Assembly: GCF_003597395.2 (NCBI RefSeq)
Contig: NC_133770.1
Coordinates: forward strand, 30,194,646-30,258,645
Direction of reading: 5' to 3'
Source of the DNA: Chelonoidis abingdonii
Taxonomy: Eukaryota; Chordata; Testudines; Testudinidae
DNA: 64,000 nucleotides
Shown: piece after piece, positions 23,784-35,096 of the stretch
Numbering within the stretch: position 1 is the first letter of the stretch
Layout of the letters: each line of letters starts with the position of its first letter
Program-made: the position numbers and the translations under genes
The notes under the pieces: model-generated
Database searches by the model: none
What the model was told of the DNA's origin: nothing
Seen by the model: the letters and a program-made list of their open reading frames with translations, nothing else

Positions 23784-24835
23784 ATGAGAATTATAGGACT
23801 TGGACGGGACCTCGAGAGGTCATTTAGTCCAGTCTCCTGCACTCATGGCAGGACTGAACATTATTTAAACCATCCCTGAAAGGTTTTTGTCTGACCTGCT
23901 CTTAAAAATACCCAATGATGGAGATTCCACATCCTCCCTAGACAATTTATTCCAGTGCTTAATTATCCTGACTAATATCCAACATAAACCGTGCTTGCTT
24001 CAGTTTTTTAATCCCATTGTGTCTTGTCCTGTCCACAGAAGTTAACAGGAACAATTTACCCCTCTCCTTCTTGTAACAACCTTTTTATGTATTTGAGAAC
24101 TGTTACGCCCCACCTCAGTCTTCTTTTCTCCAGACTAAACACACCTAATTTTTTCCCCACCTTCCCTCAAAGGTCATGTTTTCTAGACTTTTAATCATTT
24201 TTTGTTGCTCTTTTCTGCTCGACTTCCTCTAATTTGCCTGCTTCTTTCCTGAAATGCGGTGCCCAGAGTTGGACACAATACTCCAGTTGAGGTCTTATCA
24301 GAATGGAGTAAAGCAGAAGCATTACTTCTTGTCTTGCTTACAACACTCCTGCTAATACATCCTAGAATGATGTTTGCTTTTTTTGCAACAGTGTTACACT
24401 GTTGACTCAGATTAATTTGTGATCCACTATGACCCCGAGATCCCTTTCTGCAGTACCCCTTCCTAGGCAGTCATTTCCCATTTTGTATGTGTTGCTCCTT
24501 CCTAAGTGGAGTACTTTGGATATGTCCTTATTGAATTTCATCCTGTTTACTTCAGATCATTTCTCCAGTTTGTCCAGATCATTTTGAATTTTAATCCTAT
24601 CTTCCAAAGCACTTGCAACCCCTCCCAATTTAGTATTGTCTGCAAACTTTATAAGTGTACTCTCTATGCAATTATCTGAATCATGGATGAAGATATTGAA
24701 CAGAACCACACCCAAAACTGGTCCATTTGGGACCCCACTCGTCATGCCCTTCCAGTTTGACTGTGAATCACTGATAATTGCTCTCTGGAAATGGTTTTCC
24801 ATCCAGTTATGCACCCACCTTATGGTGGAAAATGT
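23784..24835 (-). mobile_element. CR1 LINE 3' half, antisense
   Basis: The + strand opens with the CR1 3' block (TTGGACGGGACCTCGAGAGG, TCATTTAGTCC) and continues through the antisense ORF2 C terminus into the RT domain near 24557-24814. The minus strand there reads SGVPNGPVLGVVLFNIFIHD and IKFADNTKLGG. The RT active-site FADD is FADN here, so a catalytic Asp is lost. The 5' end is truncated near 24835, as usual for LINE copies. It is a different, more diverged subfamily than the copy at 59 kb. Confidence 0.88.
24557..24814 (-). pseudogene. CR1 reverse transcriptase fragment with FADD changed to FADN
   Basis: This is a short open stretch of the RT palm: GVPNGPVLGVVLFNIF is the conserved strand before the active site and FADNTKLGG is the active-site hairpin, followed by a Leu/Lys-rich NDLDKLEK helix. 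RT copies LINE RNA into DNA at the nicked target. The second active-site Asp is replaced by Asn and Gln in the PQG motif is replaced by Asn, so it would be inactive even if expressed. Confidence 0.8.
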
Positions 24836-26386
24836 GGAGTATGTAATTCTCCAGGCCTTTTTATTGTGGGGGAAAATATGAGGAGGGACCCTTTGATATT
24901 TGCCAACCTAAAACATGCTCCTACCTTTTGAACTCCTTATCCTATTTCACCTTCCTTTTCTGTGAGTCTCCCAGACTACATTTAATAACAGTTATGTCTA
25001 GTTGTTTTCATTGATCTTCATTTAATTGATCTTCGTTGTCCTGTGCTGCTATGACCTGTTAGCTGTGAGATAATCTGCTATCCATTTTGGCCACTTCGTC
25101 AGTCAAGCTCAGTGTATCTACTGAATCCTTTTTCAGTGCCTCCAAACCCCATTTTGTTCTGCTTTTTAGCTCCTTCCTTGAGGCTCGTTGATACCTGTCT
25201 AATCAGCTTTTTCCAAGAGTTCATGTGGTTCTCAGTTCAAGTTAAACTGGCCAGACAACCTCAAAAATGTGGGCCTAGAATCGTAATTATGTCAGTATCT
25301 CAGCGTTCTGGGTTTGTAGAATTTGTTGTTAACCTGAAGCACCTGCCTTTTCATGTTTATCAGTATTTTATAGTTTGGATTCTCAGAAGGAAGTAAAAAT
25401 TTCTAAAAACCAGGACTCTGAAATGTGTCTGAGTTCCCTGTGGCTTTGTTCTTCTAATTGCCGTTGAAAATACTTTACATTTCCAACAAAACACACACAG
25501 TTCTTCAGCTCATTTTTTTGGAATACCTAATAAACCCTGGTATTCATTCAACTAACTAAAAATAGAAAAAAGTAGCACCCTAAACTCTGTAAATGAAATA
25601 TACAATGCATTTTATGATAACCTATGTATAAAAATTAAATGTGAGGCCTTAGAGCTTTCTACTGAAGCTCATCGAGGAACAGAAAATACAATTGTGTGTG
25701 GAGAAGAAAATATTATGACAAATCCGTGGTCACTGTGCTGCTTGCTGCGGCTATTCAAAACTCCATGCTGTCAGCAAAAGTTGAATACTGATCCTGATCC
25801 AGAAATCACAGCTCCTAACTAGTAGAACTAAAAGATAATTTTGTTTTTCTTGTTAACAGTGTAGGTCATATGACATGGTTTGGATGTGATTCCATCTAGC
25901 TGAGCGTATTGTCTGTCACATATAAGCAGACACATTATTTACTCATGGTAGTCCATGTTTATAGGGACAGAATCCCTATTTTTCAGCAAAATGACCATTT
26001 TCTACTCTCCCTCCCATGAGTTTTACTAATCAGATCTTTGGTGGAGCTGTCATCCCCAAACTGTCCCTATATATAGCTTTAAGAACTTTCCATGTGTATT
26101 TTTACCAAGGAATCCATTTTAAAACCAGAGCATGCAAGCACTTAACTGTGAGAAAACAATAGCATCTTCAGTGCCAAATTCAAACATTTTATAAAAAAGA
26201 TTAGGAAAAACAATACAGACATGACGCTATACGAGTGTATTTGTAGAAACCAGTGTTCCCCGCTAGGGTACCAATCCTTCAGTGCTTGAGCCTCCTGAAA
26301 GTGCTCTGACTCTTACGGGCATAACATTTACATGTAGCTTTTCAAGGAAATAGTAAATATGATATGTAGCAGTAGATCCACAGCAG
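24836..26386. other. Intron spacer, nothing recognised
   Basis: AT-rich sequence without a recognised exon, RNA or transposon. Confidence 0.4.
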
Positions 26387-26390
26387 GTAT

Positions 26391-27061
26391 TGTGACAAAA
26401 TTCCTCCTCTACCTTGGTGGGTCCTGCGCTTATTGGCGGATTTGTTCACCTCGGTGATCTTCCCTTCTTGTGGAACCCACAGTCTGGGTCAGCTCCTCCT
26501 GTGTCTGATCAGGAGTTGGGAGGTTTGGGGGGAACCCGGGCCCGCCCTCTACTCCGGGTTCCAGCCCAGGGCCCTGTGGATCGCAGCTGTCAATAGTGCC
26601 TCCTGTAACAGCTGCATGACAGCTACAACTCCCTGGGCTACTTCCCCATGGCCTCCTCCAAACACTTTCCTTATCCTCACTACAGGACCTTCCTCCTGGT
26701 GTGATAATGCTTGTACTCCTAAGTCCTCCAGCAGTACACACACTCACTCTCAGCTCCTTGCCCTCTTGCTCCCAGCTCCTCACACACGCTCCTTCTCCTC
26801 TGGCTCCTCCTGGCCTGACTGGAGTGAGCTCCTTTTTAAACCCAGGTGCCCTGATTAGCCTGCCTTGATGGGCTGCAGGTGTTCTAATTAAAGTAGCTAT
26901 CTCTGCTGCCTTCTAGAAAGATCTTAATTGGCCCCAGGTGCCTTGATTAACCTGGAGCAACTGCCGTTTGGCTACCAGGGTACTAGGGATTTGTTTAGCC
27001 TGGGGCTAACGTACCTGTTTCTCAGTACTTTACTGTAGCCATCTGGCCTTGCCCCATCACA
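26391..27061 (-). mobile_element. Solo LTR, 671 bp, 4-bp TSD
   Basis: The element starts TGTGACAAAATTCC and ends GCCCCATCACA on the + strand, so it has TG...CA ends. GTAT flanks both sides (26387-26390 and 27062-27065). On the minus strand a TTTAAAAAGG TATA-like box (around 26830-26842) is followed by 430 bp to the end, which suggests the LTR is oriented on the minus strand. No internal gag or pol remains, so it arose by LTR-LTR recombination. I recognise it as a common turtle LTR but cannot place it as endogenous retrovirus or other LTR class with certainty. Confidence 0.8.
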
Positions 27062-27065
27062 GTAT

Positions 27066-29416
27066 TTATAGTCAGTAAGGCCCTTGTCCAAGTCTAGTCT
27101 AGTCCCTGTCTAGTCCCTTAGCGATGTCTCTGGCTGTTGCCATAATATAAATAATAAGCAGTCAGCTGTGAGGCGAGAATAACATGATGTGTGCGCCTCC
27201 TCCGATGTCTCTACATCTCTACAGGGCAGCAAGAATGAGTTGCAGTTTTCTGCACGGCTGGTGACTGTTAGTTCTACTGCCTGCATCAAGTGTTAAGCTG
27301 GTCCACAAAGAGTGCTGTTGCAGTCTTGTGTGTTGTGTGACCCTCACGCTGGCTCTGTACTTGTTTGCTGTAGAGTCCTGTGCAAATTAAAAAATAAAAT
27401 AAAATTGGGATCTGCATCCGATCCACAAAGATTGGAAACTAAAAACTACATCTGCGGTTGCAGGAATCTGTGGATATATAGTGGCTATCTGGATTTGTAA
27501 AATTATGTTATGGGGATATCTAGTGTTAATTAGTGCTAGTTAATAGATGCTGTAGAAAAATCTCAGATAGTAAAATCTTTAATTCTGTATTTTACCTTAT
27601 TCTCTAGTGTGGTGATACGTTAGGAAGGTCCAGGGTGACTAAAATGAGTAGGCTTACTGGATAGAGATTTGCATAGCTTCTTCCTGGAGCTCATTGAAAA
27701 GGAAATCACTAATGCCATTGCTTTTATCATATTCCATCGGCACTGTTTGCTTTGAAGAATAGTGATCTAGTCAAAGGAAAACAAAAGGGTTTTGGATGAT
27801 TTTAATAAAAAACAATTGATGCTTTTCTACAATTATAATGCTAAACAAGAGTTATGTTTGTTTTTTGCTTTTCAGATTGATTGTGAAACCTTTTAGATTT
27901 TTTTTTAACATCAACTTTGTGTAAATAATTTTTTTCCCCCATGATCTAGGAAGACTTCTCACAGTTATATGCCTAGTACTCTAGTGAAAGAATCTTTTAT
28001 AAACACCAGTTTGTGAACAGGCAGACAGTTAATCTAGCCCCCCTCCCCAAATATCCAAAGAGACTTAAGATTAACCAGGTAATGAACACTAATACATGTT
28101 TCTGGTGAGTGAAAAAAAGAGGTCAGTTACCTTGTCTTTTATAAGCCTTAAAGGTATGCTTCTTGAGTGTAATACAGAATTATATTTCAATGCATTTTTA
28201 ATGTGGCCTTTTTGTGTGTGATTTCGCTTATTTCTTTATATCTTTTGCCAAGGTTGGGCTTTATTACAAAAATTGGAAATCTGTAGTTTAAACCACTTTC
28301 TAAGAAGTGGTTGAGCACACCAAAATGTCATGTTGCATATTATGCAAAAAATTTAAAGCTACTCAGCATTGTTCCCTTCCACTGGAAAATGAATCTGCTT
28401 TATATATGCTGTTTGCTCCACACAGAAGAGAAGGTTTCTCTTTCCTTCACAGTAAAATTCAACAATTTTTGGATCCATTGGTCCTCCATTCTGAACAGAT
28501 ATGTTTTCTATTTCTTTCTCTGTTGGACGTGAAGTCTAGCTGCTTTGCTTCCTTCTCAATCTAGTCTCCTGCTTTGTTTTTGACTAGTGCAGACATGCGA
28601 GTAGAGCTTTAAGCAATCTTGCAAGATGTAATGAGCCGTTGGAGTTCAATGTACTATTGTTAGATGCCTCATACAACTATAGATGACAGGGAAGTGAAAT
28701 AATGCTTCAAACATTAACCCTGTCTCCAGCTTATCAGTAGTCGGCTCATATTATTAAGGGCCTGATTCTGCAATCATAACTCATTGAGTAGAGATGATAG
28801 GACTTATAAGGTGTAGGATGGAATTAGTGGGATGACAAAATAAAGGGAGAGGATGTTCTTGTATATTAGTTTGCAAATACTTGAAGCAATCATATTATCT
28901 TCCTGGAAGTTCTGTCTCTCAGTTGGTACTATAAGCTTATGGTGGGTGGGTGGAGATGTGACAGTCAGGAGTACTTGAGCATAGATGAGCAACAGAAATA
29001 AGTTCACTGGGGGAGGATAGTGAGATTTTCGATGTGCAAAGGAAGGTAGATTGTTTCAGGCATGGGGAAGGATCCTGAAAAGGTATGGAGTCATGGTATG
29101 GAGTCATGACTGGGAGAAGGGAACAAAAGGAGCTTGAAAATGGGTAGGGTAGGACATGACTGGGAAAATGAGGGCAGAGTTGACGATGAGTTAAGGACGT
29201 AGAGGAAGGAGAGGAGTTTAAATTTGCAGAGGAGGAAGATAGCTAATAGAGAATGGGAAATGTCTTGGGATGGGGCTGAATTACTACGATTGCTCACTCC
29301 TGACAGCAGATGATCCTTTCAGTACTGTACAGGCAGGAAGCAGGGCTTTGGGACTGTGCTCAGGGTCTGCTCTAGCTCCAGGCAAAATCCTGCAGCTCCA
29401 CTGCTAGGCAGACAAG
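27066..29416. other. Intron spacer, nothing recognised
   Basis: AT-rich sequence. CTAGTC-rich tandem scraps occur at 27090-27120, and a 13-bp tandem duplication of GGTATGGAGTCAT at 29081-29107. No gene is seen. Confidence 0.4.
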
Positions 29417-29545
29417 AGAATTTTCTATTGACCTAGCACTGTCTACACCAGGGGTTTGGTTGGTTGAACTGTGTCGCTTGGGTGTGTGTATTTAACACCA
29501 CTGGGCAACGTAGTTGTACCAGCCTAATTTCCTAGTATACACCCA
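29417..29545. mobile_element. Relic of a reptile TCTACAC-type MITE
   Basis: Sequence around ATTGACCTAGCACTGTCTAC and GGCAACGTAGTTGTACCAGC has the arms of a palindromic Harbinger-like MITE. Boundaries are not resolved. Confidence 0.5.
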
Positions 29546-30441
29546 CCCTCATTAAATTTTTTTTGCTTGCCTGTGGCACTGCTTACGGATGTTAAATCAT
29601 AAGAATGATGACATAGCTATAAATTTAAAAAAAATCTTAAATCTCTCAAATTTGGTAACAAAATATCTGTGTAGCTGTAAAACAAAATTTAAAATCAGTT
29701 CCTTTTTACTTGCTTTTTTTTTTTTCTCCCCTTCCCTCACTAAAACCTAGAGCAGCATATTGCAGCTCCTGCTCTTCTAGTTCTTGGTGATATTAGCATC
29801 TAGAACCTAACTCACGTTTTGGCAGATACATTTCAATTAACCTTTTACGTAATCATACTGATGCTCGTTATTTATGTAGTATAGTGCTCTGTGTTTTCAA
29901 AGTGTTGGACAAACACTAAACATGAGTGGAAATGGACAAGTGAAACGTAACTTGGTAAATATAGAGTTGAATAAGAGTCATAGGAGTGTGTTTTACAGAT
30001 GAAAATAAGCAGTGGCAGTTATTTGGAAAGAGCTGCAAAATATTTCTACTATAAATTTATATCTTACAAAAAGATGCAATTTAAAAAAAACTTTTGTTTA
30101 AAATATCTTGAAAGGTCAAATTAATATAGTAAATGTGTCACAAATTCTTATGCAACTTGCTGATTAGCAGCACATTTTACTGAGAGCTTCAATCTCTCTA
30201 AATATTTTTTCACTTCATAATTGCATAGGTACTATATGTAGATGACACGACTGGCTTGGGGAAGTCTTTCATGTATGAGTCATTGTTCCCAGTTCAGTCC
30301 AGTTAAGTAATGATGGAAAGTGGTTATCTGGTAGTTCTTCAGTCTGTATGAACATCATGTTGCACATCATAACTGGTAACTTTTTGGGCTGTCTTAGAAG
30401 TCAAAGAATGAAAGGGAATTAAACTTCCCCTTATCCATAAA
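29546..30441. other. Intron spacer, nothing recognised
   Basis: AT-rich with poly-T at 29717-29731. No feature recognised. Confidence 0.4.
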
Positions 30442-30852
30442 GGTGATCACTGAATACGAGCTAAACTGAACAAGTGGAACTTTATTAAACCCTATGCATT
30501 GCTCTGTCTGTGTGGCTGAGGTGCTTGCAGCATAACTCCCTGTGTTCCTGGTTTTACTGATCTCCCCTCTATAAGAGTCCCTTCAATGATTCCAATTTCA
30601 CTGATTGTAGTACAGCGACCCGTTTGTGGGACAGTGCAGAGAAGACTGCACCTCTGCTGTCCCTGTTGTAATTGGTCTATGGTTATTAACAGAACAATTT
30701 CTAGGTCTATGAAGCTATTGCCTTACTCCAGGACTAAATTCGTTGTGAAAAATACATTATATTGTTGTGTTGAGACAGCCCTCTTTGTGGCATATTGCAT
30801 CGTGCAAGGTTCTGGGAATTCCCACCTAGCTCCTGGCACAGGGTACACACAG
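30442..30852 (-). mobile_element. Possible LTR, antisense
   Basis: On the + strand the block runs TGATCACTGAATAC to GGTACACACA. Reading the minus strand gives a CCAAT (GACCAATTAC, about 30672), a TATA-like CTTATAGAGG (about 30573), and an AATAAAG poly(A) signal (about 30484) in the order and spacing of an LTR promoter and terminator. I find no exact target duplication, so ends and class are uncertain. Confidence 0.4.
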
Positions 30853-30996
30853 TAGGTGGGTTACAGACATACCGTTTTGTAAGTATTCCTTATAATTAAT
30901 GTAATAGCGAACTCGTTTTGCCCAAGTTTGGTTTTAAGACTGGCTGTTTCTAGAGTTGCCTTTGCAAGGCCCTCTGTCCCTGCCTTTGGTTACTTT

Positions 30997-31273
30997 GGCT
31001 ACATCTACACTACGTCCGGTATCAGTGCTCTGATATTGATCCACTGGTGGTCTAGTGAAGACCAGCCAAATCAACAGCGGATTGTTCTCCAGTCAACCCC
31101 TGTACTCTACCCCTGATGAGAAGACTAAGGTAAGTCGACAGGAGAGTTTCTCCTGTTGACCCCCCCTGGTGTAGACCCCATCATAACTTGACCTCAAGTA
31201 CATTGACTCTAGCTATATTATTCACATAGCTGGAGTTACGTAGCATAGGTCAGCTTACCGTGGTAGTGTAGAT
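30997..31273. mobile_element. PIF/Harbinger-like MITE
   Basis: The left end GGCTACATCTACACTACG pairs with the right end CGTGGTAGTGTAGATT. The interior contains GTCGACAGGAGAGTTTCTCC and TCACATAGCTGGAGTTACGT, a recognised turtle MITE. It abuts the next MITE with only a few bases between. Confidence 0.65.
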
Positions 31274-31276
31274 TTA

Positions 31277-31571
31277 GGGTATGGCTACTCTTGGAATTTC
31301 AAAGCACTGCCGTGGCTTGGTTGGAGTGTGGTTGGAGCGGCAGCGCTGGGAGAGAGCTCTCCGAGCACTGCATGTAAACCACATCCTCTACGGGTGTAGC
31401 GTGCAGCACTGGGAGCCGCACTCCCAGCACTGGGAGCCGCACTCCCAGCGCTGCCCCCCTGATTACACTGACACTTTACAGTGCTGTATCTTGCAGCGCT
31501 CAGAGGGGTGTTTTTTCACTCCCCTGAGCGCAAAAGTTGCAGCGCTGTAAAGTGTGAGTGTAGCCATACCC
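31277..31571. mobile_element. Non-autonomous Harbinger MITE, 295 bp, CAGCGCTG-rich
   Basis: The ends GGGTATGGCTACTCTT and GAGTGTAGCCATACCC are inverted repeats matching the termini of the full-length Harbinger at 46429-50274. Flanks are TTA and ATA, a slightly eroded 3-bp TWA duplication. Several CAGCGCTG octamers and a tandem GCACTGGGAGCCGCACTCCC unit lie inside. It looks like a deletion derivative of that autonomous family. Confidence 0.82.
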
Positions 31572-31735
31572 ATAGACTCAAAGTCACTTGAAACCTTGCA
31601 CTGTATATCCATGGCTGGAATTAAAGGGCTTGTCCAATCAAACACTTGATTCACAGTAAACCAGGGTGTAAATCTGGTGTAGATCTAACCTGCCATGTAC
31701 TAAGTATCCATATGGACCCTGTTAATGTGCACTAG
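31572..31735. repeat. MITE-like scrap before the DIRS element
   Basis: Sequence around GTGTAAATCTGGTGTAGATC and GACCCTGTTAATGTGCAC resembles part of another reptile MITE. It is truncated where the DIRS homology starts. Confidence 0.35.
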
Positions 31736-31815
31736 AAATTGCCTAGTGTGCTTTGATCTACCCTCACAAGGAGTATCACTTTCACAAGGAGATTTTATGA
31801 CAGGAGGAGAACTCC

Positions 31816-32550
31816 TTGCTCTTCAGGGGAGCTATAGAAAATGTTTCACCTCAACACCACAGAAGTTTATTCCATTCTCCTTACTTCTTGATCACCAAGA
31901 AGAATGGAGGCCAACTCTTGATGTCAGTTAACCAAGTTTATCCAAAAACTAAAATTCTGCATGATATCCATGGCACCAGTAATTCATCCATTAGAGGAGG
32001 GCACATGGTTCACAGCTCTCCACGTGCAAGGTGCATGTTTTCATACAGATACGGAGGCAGCCCACATAAGATTCCTCAGATTCCTCTTCGATCAAGACCT
32101 TTACCAATTCAGAGTACTCCCCTTTGGTCTGATTATAGCACTCAGGATGTTGGCAAAAGGCCCCCCAGTAGTGGCTGCTTGGGTAAGAAGAGAAGGATTT
32201 ATAGTCTTCTCATACCTTGATGATTGGCTTCTCACAAGCAACTCCTACAAGGAGGTCCACAGGGAAACCTGTGGTCTGCTCAGACTTTTACTTTTCTAGG
32301 TGTCTGTGTCACTCACGAAAAATCCACATTGACCCTCATGAGGTGCATAGACTTCATAAGGGCAATGTTAGACTCTACTATTGCAAGAACATATCTGCCT
32401 CTCAGGAGTTTTCAGGCCATGAGAACTCTCATGCAAAGGTCACTATCAGACACAGGACATCATCAGAACCTGCCTTTCACTCCTTGGCCACATGGCCTCA
32501 TGCACACACCTTTCAACAGGCTACATCTATGATGCCTACGATCCTGGCGT
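31816..32550 (+). pseudogene. DIRS reverse transcriptase, frameshifted
   Basis: Motifs recovered across several frames are a palm-entry segment (FLITKKNGG, 31880-31915), a YQFRVLPFGL-type strand with QFRVLPFGLI (32105-32135), and the active-site YLDDWLL at 32213-32233. The Tyr-Leu-Asp-Asp box with following Trp-Leu-Leu is typical of DIRS and Ngaro RTs. The post-active-site thumb with FLGVCVTHEK follows in another frame. RT would make cDNA from element RNA in the cytoplasm or nucleus. At least three frame changes and one lost 'RPILDL' box make it inactive. Confidence 0.78.
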
Positions 32551-32691
32551 GTCTTGATGCACTCACCATAAATGACAAGGTGTCAGTTCCACCCAAGGTA
32601 TTAGGCTCTTTTGTCAGGTGGACAAAACTAGAGAATGTTCAGATAGGGATCCTTTTCCTCACACCCACACCCAAGGTAGCCATTATTACTG

Positions 32692-32916
32692 TTGCCTCCC
32701 TCTTGGGTTGGGGTGTGCACAAGGGTGATCATATGGCACAGGGTATCTGGATGCCCGCTGGACGCCTGGGAGTCCAGTAAACGCATCAGCTTACTAGACC
32801 TCGGGGCAGTCTATCAAGTCCTGCAATGCCTTTCTCCCACTTATCCAGTCCAAACCTGTTCAGATAATGCCAGACAATATGACAACAGCATTTTATATAA
32901 ACAACAAGGGGGAATG

Positions 32917-32952
<36 letters not shown>

Positions 32953-33160
32953 TTCTCTGTGCACAGAGGCAGTCACTCTGTGGAACTGGTGCATCAAACA
33001 TCACATAACCCTATCAGCAGCATTCTTACTAGGATGCAAAATTCCCTAGTGGACTACCTAAGCAGACAGTTTTCTGTGAATCACGAATGGGAGACTCATG
33101 ATTTGGTTCTCAACATCTTTGCTCAATGGAGAATGCTGGCATGGAGCTTTTCACCTCAGG
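32692..33160 (+). pseudogene. DIRS RNase H-like region, decayed
   Basis: A frame reads SWVGVCTR and later DLGAVYQVL, then TCSDNARQ, and closes with SLVDYLSRQFSVNHEWETHD. The SDN and ADxLSR-like (VDYLSR) motifs and the HEWE sequence are the DIRS RNase H and the linker into the recombinase. A (CT)n expansion at 32921-32949 has been added within the domain. The segment is cut at 33161 by a TA-MITE insertion. Confidence 0.68.
32921..32949 (+). repeat. (CT)n microsatellite inside the DIRS relic
   Basis: About 14-15 CT units, uninterrupted, located within the RNase H-like region; it adds an open run of Ser/Leu codons in any frame. Confidence 0.95.
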
Positions 33161-33162
33161 TA

Positions 33163-33915
33163 AGGCTGCAGGTTTGCCACAAAGTCATGGCATGACCTCC
33201 ATGACTTCTGCAGTGGCTCGTGTGCTTGGCTCAGGGGCCGCCAGAGCAGCTCAGGCAGGCCCTGCATCAGCTGCACCAGCTGCTATTGGGGCAGTCTTGG
33301 GCCACTGCCCCTCCCCTGCAGCAGCAGGACTTTATGGGAATCAGGGCTAGGGGTTGGGATGCAGGAGGGACTGAGGTCACTGTGTGGTGCTTACCTTGGG
33401 GGGCTCCCCGGAAGCAGCAACATCCCTCTGATCCTAGGTGGAGGTGCAGCACAGCCAGGGGTCTCTACATGCTTCCGTTGCCCACAGGCGCCACCCCCAC
33501 AGCTTTCATTGACCATGGTTCCCGGCCAATGGGAGCTGCGGAGCTGGCAATCAGGGCAGAGTCAGTGTGCAGAGCTGCCTGGCCATGCCTCCACCTAGGA
33601 GCAGAGGGAGGGGGATTTTGCCACTTCTAGAGAGGCACGGAGCCAGGTAGGAGGCTGTCAGCCTTGCTAGCCCCCCACCGCCAAGCACCAGCAGGGGTAC
33701 AGGGCCACGTGCTGCTGCCTGCCTTCCCCAGCACCTGTGTCCCCTGCCGCGCTGTCCTTCCCCCAAGCACCCGCAGCACCCCTATCCCCTCATCCCCGAT
33801 TTAGTCAGGCATATATAGTACAAGTCATGGACAGGTCATGGGCTACAAATTTTTTTTACTGCCTGTGACCTGTCCATGAAATTTACTAAAAATATCCAAG
33901 ACCAAAACGTAGCCT
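33163..33915. mobile_element. TA-flanked MITE, 753 bp, inserted in the DIRS copy
   Basis: The ends AGGCTGCAGGTTTGCC and AAGACCAAAACGTAGCCT match those of the element at 9960-10263, with TA on both sides (33161-33162 and 33916-33917). Inner words AGTCATGGACAGGTCATGGG and CCTGTGACCTGTCCATG are shared. The C-rich centre gives open frames on both strands that I treat as compositional. It is younger than the DIRS insertion it splits. Confidence 0.8.
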
Positions 33916-33917
33916 TA

Positions 33918-34830
33918 CTCATAAGTGAACAGGAAAGTTCCTCATCACCACTCCAGAGCAGCCTGAGGCAGAGACTCCTTGGGAGATGTCCTGCTGATGT
34001 TGTGGAAGGGTCATGTGGGGTATGTTTTCCTTCCAATTCCTTTGATACCACAGGTTTTGTGGAAGATACGCTGAGACAAAGTTTTAGTCATCCTCATCCT
34101 GCCCAACTGGTCAAGACAGTTGTGGATCACAGATCTGTTGAAGCTTAGTGAAACACCCATGAACATCCACAGGCCTTCTAATACAACACCAGGTCAAGAT
34201 CACACATCACAGTCGGGGGTCTGCAGCTCAGTCTGATATTTGAGTGGGCATTGGAGATAGAATGCTCATGTTCCAAGAGTGTGCAATCCATCCTTAACCA
34301 AAGTGGAAAAGATTCCACAAGAAGCTGTTATGTGGCTAAATAGAGTGTTTTCTGCTTGTGCTTATCAGTGCAAGTTAGAATCTCCTCACCCTAAAGTCTT
34401 TCAGGTCTTGCATTCAGTTCTCTGTAGGTGCATTTAGAAGCAATCAGCGTTTTCCATCCTTCAGTGGATAACAGTATGATTTTCATGTACACTATCACAT
34501 ATAGATTTTGAAGGGGATTGTCAGATCCTGTCCATCAGTGATGGTGATCATACCTCAATAAGCCCTTAATTTCATTCTATCATCTCTCAGTAAGACTCCC
34601 TTTGAGCCATTAACTACATGCCCTATGACCCGTCTGTCCATGAAGGTGGCCTTTCTGATAGCTATAACATTGTCCAGAAGAGTCAGTGAACAGGGAGTTG
34701 GCCCACCATATATTACCTTCTGTAAAGAAAGTCTTGCTACACCCCTACCCCAGATTCAGACCCAAGGTAGTTTCCAAGTTTCATGAGAGTCAGGTCATCT
34801 ATTTACCTGTATTTCTCCCTTCCCCTCCCC
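33918..34830 (+). pseudogene. DIRS tyrosine recombinase region, decayed
   Basis: After the inserted MITE the frame gives CFPSNSFDTTGFVEDTL and HPHPAQLVKTVV, the DIRS linker. Further on, 34600-34800 gives PFEPLTTCPM, LSMKVAFLIAIT and SRRVSEQG. The run of helix plus SRRVSE is the recognisable YR core found in DIRS recombinases, which carries the first catalytic arginine. The distal catalytic residues are not seen because homology fades near 34840. Stops are scattered throughout. Confidence 0.7.
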
Positions 34831-34854
34831 CAAAGTGACATGCATGAGAAGTAA

Positions 34855-34873
34855 GTGTGTGTGTGTGTGTGTG
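34855..34873 (+). repeat. (GT)n microsatellite
   Basis: About nine GT units just after the DIRS relic. Confidence 0.9.
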
Positions 34874-35096
34874 ATGGGTCGGGGGGTGGAGAGTTTTCTG
34901 TTTAGTTTTTTAAAGCAGAAATTATTGCACTCAATTTTTACTCAAGTGTTTGGAAAAAAGCTATTTTTCGCTTTCAATAACAGAATATAACACAATCTTC
35001 CAAGATTTAAATTAAGATAATTTTAGTATTCATGGTAAGTACAATGTGTCAACCTTTTTCCCCAGCAAAGCTTCATGCTTTACCCTTCATTATTAA
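34874..35096. other. Short AT-rich spacer
   Basis: Nothing is recognised between the GT repeat and the next MITE. Confidence 0.4.

Larger units (their letters stand above)
31740..34840 (+). mobile_element. DIRS-type retrotransposon (RT, RNase H, tyrosine recombinase), decayed and split
   Basis: Sense-strand fragments give, in order, a reverse transcriptase (about 31816-32550), an RNase H-like part (about 32692-33160) and a tyrosine-recombinase region (about 33918-34830). The RT-RNase H-YR order is diagnostic of DIRS elements, which integrate through a recombinase instead of an integrase. A 753-bp TA-flanked MITE interrupts the copy at 33163-33915 and a CT microsatellite lies at 32921-32949. 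Split direct or inverted termini were not found, so the ends are approximate. The copy is a pseudogene throughout. Confidence 0.8.

Noticed and set aside
26414..26858. Open frames of 60-141 codons
   Set aside because: They fall inside a non-coding solo LTR with defined ends.
33126..33766. Open frames on both strands in GC-rich DNA
   Set aside because: They are inside the centre of a TA-flanked MITE.
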